A DNA stretch of 64,000 nt from WHSW01 sp963821345 (GTDB lineage Bacteria > Actinomycetota > Thermoleophilia > Solirubrobacterales > 70-9): NCBI GenBank assembly GCA_963821345.1, contig CAWGDM010000001.1, forward strand, positions 1 to 64,000, read 5' to 3'. Positions 61,457 to 64,000 of the stretch are shown piece after piece (position 1 is the first letter of the stretch; the number at the start of each line of letters is the position of its first letter). The position numbers and the translations under genes were made by a program. The notes beneath the pieces are model-generated. The model was given only the letters and a program-made list of their open reading frames with translations, had not been told where the DNA came from and searched no databases.

Positions 61457-62969
61457 CGCTGCGGATCGCGATGATCAGCCCGACCAGGGCGATCGCGGAG
61501 ACGACCCGGAGGCTGAATTGGACGCCGGTGACGAACGAGTCCCTGACCACGTCCAGGACCTTGTCGGCGACCGAGACGTCGAACTGGTGGAAGGCGGCCT
61601 CGCCCGGCTCGGTCCCGGCGAGCACGCCGTGGATCACCCCCGCCTGGTCGCCGGTCATCTGCAGGCCCTCCGCGTGCGCCTTGCTGACCACGGCGTCCTC
61701 GGACCGGGTTGTGAACAGTGCCGTGGTCAGGCCGAGCCCGACCGCGCCGCCGGCGATCTGGAACATGTAGGTGATCCCGCCGGCGAGGCTGGAGCGCGAG
61801 GCGTCGAGCATCGTCACCGCGGCGGTGGTGATCGACGGGTAGAAGAACCCGGCCCCGATCCCGACCAGCACGAGGCCCGGAACGACGACCGCATAGCTGG
61901 AACCGGCGCCGAAGAACGAGACGACCAACGGCCCGACGGCGAGCAGCGCGGTCCCGGCGATGATCACCCGCCGGCCGCCGAGGCGGTCGTAGAGGCGGCC
62001 GGTGATGAAGGCGACGACCGCGAACAGGGCGAGCATCGGCAGCATCCCGAAGCCGGCCTTGAGCGCCGAGAAGCCGAGCACCTTCTCGAGCATCTGCGGG
62101 ACGTAGAGGATGATCGAGAAGAAGACCGCCGACAGCATCAGCACGGTCAGGCAGGCGGCGCGGAAGCTGCGGTTGGAGATCACGTCGGGCGGGATCAGCG
62201 CCGCCTCGCCGACCCGGCGCTCGATCCGCAGGAAGGCGACCAGCAGGGCGACGCCGAGCGCGAACATCGCCAGCACGCGGATGTCGGTCCAGCCCCAGTC
62301 GACGGCCTGATCGAGGCCGAGCAGGATCGCCACCAGGCCGCCCGAGACGGTGGCGATCCCGGCGTAGTCGATCCGGCGCTCGGTCGCTTCGACCGGCGGC
62401 TGGTGGACGAACTTGGCGGTCGCCAGGGTGGCGAACAGGGCGATCGGCAGGTTGACCCAGAAGATCGCCCGCCAGCTGAACTCGTCGGTCAGCACCCCGC
62501 CGAGCAGCGGCCCGATCGCGTTGCCGATCCCGGCGATGCCGAGCACCAGGCCGCCGGCGAGGCCGGCGCGCTCGGCCGGCAGGGCGGCGAACGTCATCCC
62601 GAGCACGGCGGGCCACATCAGCGCGCCGCCGATGCCCATCCCGACCCGGGCGCCGATCAGGACGTCGGCGCTCGGGGCGAGCGCGCCGAGCGCCGAGAAG
62701 GCGGCGAAGAAGGCGGTGCCGATGAAGAAGATCTTCCGCCGGCCGAGCATGTCCGCGAGCCGGCCGCCGGTCACCAGGCCCATGCCGAAGACGAGCACGT
62801 AGGCGTTGACCGTCCACTGGATCGTGCCGACGTCGACGTCGAAGTCCTGCTCCATCGCCGGCAGGGCGACGTTGAGCGCGGTGAAGTCGTTGGCGATCAC
62901 GATCACGCCAAGCCCCATCGCGAAGAGGGCAAGTTTCGTCCCTCTGTCCAGGGCTTGAGGGGCCGCCAT
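61425..62969 (-). CDS. DHA2-family MFS efflux transporter (intact)
   Basis: 514 residues, 14 predicted helices. ALNVALPAMEQDFDVDVGTIQWTVNAYVL is the first-helix motif and GGRLADMLGRRKIFFIG is motif A; the family motif C proline-glycine region is GNAIGPLLGGVLTDEFSWRAIFWVNLPI. Unlike the pumps at 2.5 and 5.7 kb, its frame is unbroken. The 3' end overlaps the UbiB-like gene by 32 bp. No regulator gene lies beside it. Substrate unknown. Confidence 0.9.
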   Translation of the reverse strand: MAAPQALDRGTKLALFAMGLGVIVIANDFTALNVALPAMEQDFDVDVGTIQWTVNAYVLVFGMGLVTGGRLADMLGRRKIFFIGTAFFAAFSALGALAPSADVLIGARVGMGIGGALMWPAVLGMTFAALPAERAGLAGGLVLGIAGIGNAIGPLLGGVLTDEFSWRAIFWVNLPIALFATLATAKFVHQPPVEATERRIDYAGIATVSGGLVAILLGLDQAVDWGWTDIRVLAMFALGVALLVAFLRIERRVGEAALIPPDVISNRSFRAACLTVLMLSAVFFSIILYVPQMLEKVLGFSALKAGFGMLPMLALFAVVAFITGRLYDRLGGRRVIIAGTALLAVGPLVVSFFGAGSSYAVVVPGLVLVGIGAGFFYPSITTAAVTMLDASRSSLAGGITYMFQIAGGAVGLGLTTALFTTRSEDAVVSKAHAEGLQMTGDQAGVIHGVLAGTEPGEAAFHQFDVSVADKVLDVVRDSFVTGVQFSLRVVSAIALVGLIIAIRSVRVPRSAGSA

Positions 62970-62977
62970 CGAATTGG

Positions 62978-62983
62978 ACTCTA
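62978..62983 (-). promoter_or_regulatory. -10 element of the third MFS pump
   Basis: TAGAGT on the minus strand, 8 nt before ATG 62969. Leaderless start probable. Confidence 0.4.
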
Positions 62984-63046
62984 TTGGCGCCTAACGGACG
63001 CCGATATACGCTGCGACAGACGTCCAAAGCCGAAGGAGAGACACCG

Positions 63047-63886
63047 ATGAGCAGGTTCAAGCAGGGCTGGGAGCTGACCAAGAAGAGCTGGGCGCTGCTG
63101 CGCTCCCACAAGGAGCTTTTCCGGTTCCCGATCTACGGCGGGGTGCTGGCGATCGTGATCGTGCTGGTCACCGTCGGGCCGGGCATCTATCTGATCGACG
63201 ACGGGACCACCGTCCCGGGCGCGATCCTGGTCGCGATCGGCCTCTATCTGTCCTCGTTCGTCGCCGTCTACTTCGGCGTCGCGCTGGCGGCGACCGCGGA
63301 CAAGATCTTCCGCGGCGAGCAGGCGACGATCGCCGACGGCTTCGAGGTCGCCCGCTCGCGGATCGGCGCGATCGCCGGCTGGGCGGCGCTGGCGGCGCTG
63401 GTCGGGACGCTGATTTCGCTGATCCAGTCGAGCGGCTCGATCGGCGAGGCGATCATCGGCACGCTGATCGGGGCGGCGTGGAGCCTGATCACGTTCATGG
63501 CGGTTCCGGTGATCACCTTCGAGGGCACCGGTCCGTGGGCGACGCTGAAGCGCTCGACGAAGATCTTCAAGGACCGCTGGGCCGGCCAGGTGACCGGCAA
63601 CGTCGCGATCGGCGGCATCGTCGGCCTGCTCGGCGTTCTGCCCGCGGTGATCCTGGTCGCCGCCGGCGTCTACCTGTGGGTCTCCGACGATGGCGCCGGG
63701 GTGCAGACGGGCGCCGCGGCGCTGATCATCGTCGGCGTGATGCTGTTCGTGGTCTCGACCCTGATCATCCAGGCGATGCGCGGCGTCTTCGGGGTCGCCC
63801 TGTACCGCTTCGCCACCGGCGGCGAGCTGACCACCGGCTTCACCCAGGCCGATCTGGAGTCCGCGGTAAAGACGAAGCCGGCCTGA
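63047..63886 (+). CDS. Polytopic membrane protein
   Basis: 279 residues with ATG 63047 and a good ribosome site (AAGGAGAG). The start FKQGWELTKKSWALLRSHKELFRFPIYGG resembles a family of actinobacterial proteins with five to six membrane helices and a glycerophosphoryl-diester-phosphodiesterase-membrane-domain-like arrangement (the repeated ATLKRSTKIFKDRW...GNVAIGGIVGLL pattern). No catalytic motif is seen. A GDPD gene end follows on the other strand, which may or may not be related. The preceding 80 bp hold a possible TTGGCG/TACGCT promoter. Confidence 0.75.
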   Translation: MSRFKQGWELTKKSWALLRSHKELFRFPIYGGVLAIVIVLVTVGPGIYLIDDGTTVPGAILVAIGLYLSSFVAVYFGVALAATADKIFRGEQATIADGFEVARSRIGAIAGWAALAALVGTLISLIQSSGSIGEAIIGTLIGAAWSLITFMAVPVITFEGTGPWATLKRSTKIFKDRWAGQVTGNVAIGGIVGLLGVLPAVILVAAGVYLWVSDDGAGVQTGAAALIIVGVMLFVVSTLIIQAMRGVFGVALYRFATGGELTTGFTQADLESAVKTKPA

Positions 63887-63930
63887 ACAACTCGCGCCAC
63901 GTCCTCGGCTTCGCCTCCGGGCGTGCGCGT

Positions 63931-64000
63931 CTAGTCCAATAACCGGGGGTCGTTGGTGCAGATGCCGTCGACCCCGATCCGCTGGAGCCGGGTGACGCGG
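63931..64000 (-). CDS. Glycerophosphodiester phosphodiesterase, C-terminal end only
   Basis: The last 22 codons of a minus-strand gene running off the right edge: VTRLQRIGVDGICTNDPRLLD, stop TAG at 63931-63933. GVDGICTNDP is the closing motif of GDPD TIM barrels. The rest lies outside the window. Confidence 0.75.
   Translation of the reverse strand, partial: RVTRLQRIGVDGICTNDPRLLD

Overview
This window is a very GC-rich bacterial chromosome segment (I judge about 70% GC by eye), densely coding on both strands. It most likely comes from an actinomycete of the Thermoleophilia/Solirubrobacterales type. The reasons are inference from gene content: an F420/deazaflavin-type nitroreductase, an actinobacterial rplY-pth-...-mfd-...-mazG-eno-ftsB order, an R2lox-like diiron protein, a CsrA (uncommon in actinomycetes), many GTG/TTG starts, and many genes whose -10 hexamer sits only 5-9 nt before the start codon (leaderless transcripts). 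There is one tRNA (Leu, anticodon UAA). I see no rRNA, CRISPR array, transposase, integrase or phage module.

Layout. 1-7.6 kb: a broken thiamine-diphosphate enzyme, a TetR regulator divergent from a DHA2-type efflux pump, a cupredoxin lipoprotein, a decayed FitAB/VapBC-like toxin-antitoxin pair, and a second DHA2 pump. 7.6-14.2 kb: a HicAB pair, a deazaflavin nitroreductase, a secreted beta-propeller protein, exonuclease VII (xseA-xseB), two tandem secreted cysteine-patterned proteins, an unknown protein and an intact VapBC pair. 14.2-24 kb: a secreted CocE/NonD-type hydrolase, a membrane adenylate/guanylate cyclase, an odd zinc-ribbon/Lys-Ala-Pro/membrane protein, an aldehyde dehydrogenase, and a cupin gene divergent from its probable TetR repressor. 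24-35.3 kb: tRNA-Leu, an ECF sigma factor fused to an anti-sigma-like tail, a NarL-type two-component pair, an R2lox-like oxidase, small metabolic enzymes, a rhomboid pseudoprotease, a glutamate-cysteine ligase-like enzyme, a class I aldolase, a nuclease and csrA.

35.9-46.9 kb, all on the minus strand, is the most distinctive locus: two large GT-C-like membrane proteins, three sulfotransferases, a GT-B glycosyltransferase and a Wzx-type flippase, mostly with overlapping or near-touching ends. It reads as an assembly and export line for a sulfated surface glycan, placed directly downstream of the housekeeping run mfd, a parvulin-type foldase, mazG, eno and ftsB. 54-64 kb holds a membrane-anchored PI-PLC-like protein inserted between mfd and echA, then pth, rplY, a DUF1254-type secreted protein, a UbiB/ABC1 kinase, a third DHA2 pump, a polytopic membrane protein and the end of a GDPD gene.

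Two window-wide patterns matter when using this annotation. First, about 15 genes are broken by small lesions, and every one I could resolve behaves as a net +1 shift (single-base insertion type). Essential genes such as mfd are affected, so sequencing or consensus error is the leading explanation. I give outer coordinates for such genes and mark the lesions. Second, a perfect 18-bp palindrome occurs three times, each beside a toxin-antitoxin locus (5643, 8082, 13401); in two cases it begins exactly 13 nt after the last base of the stop codon.
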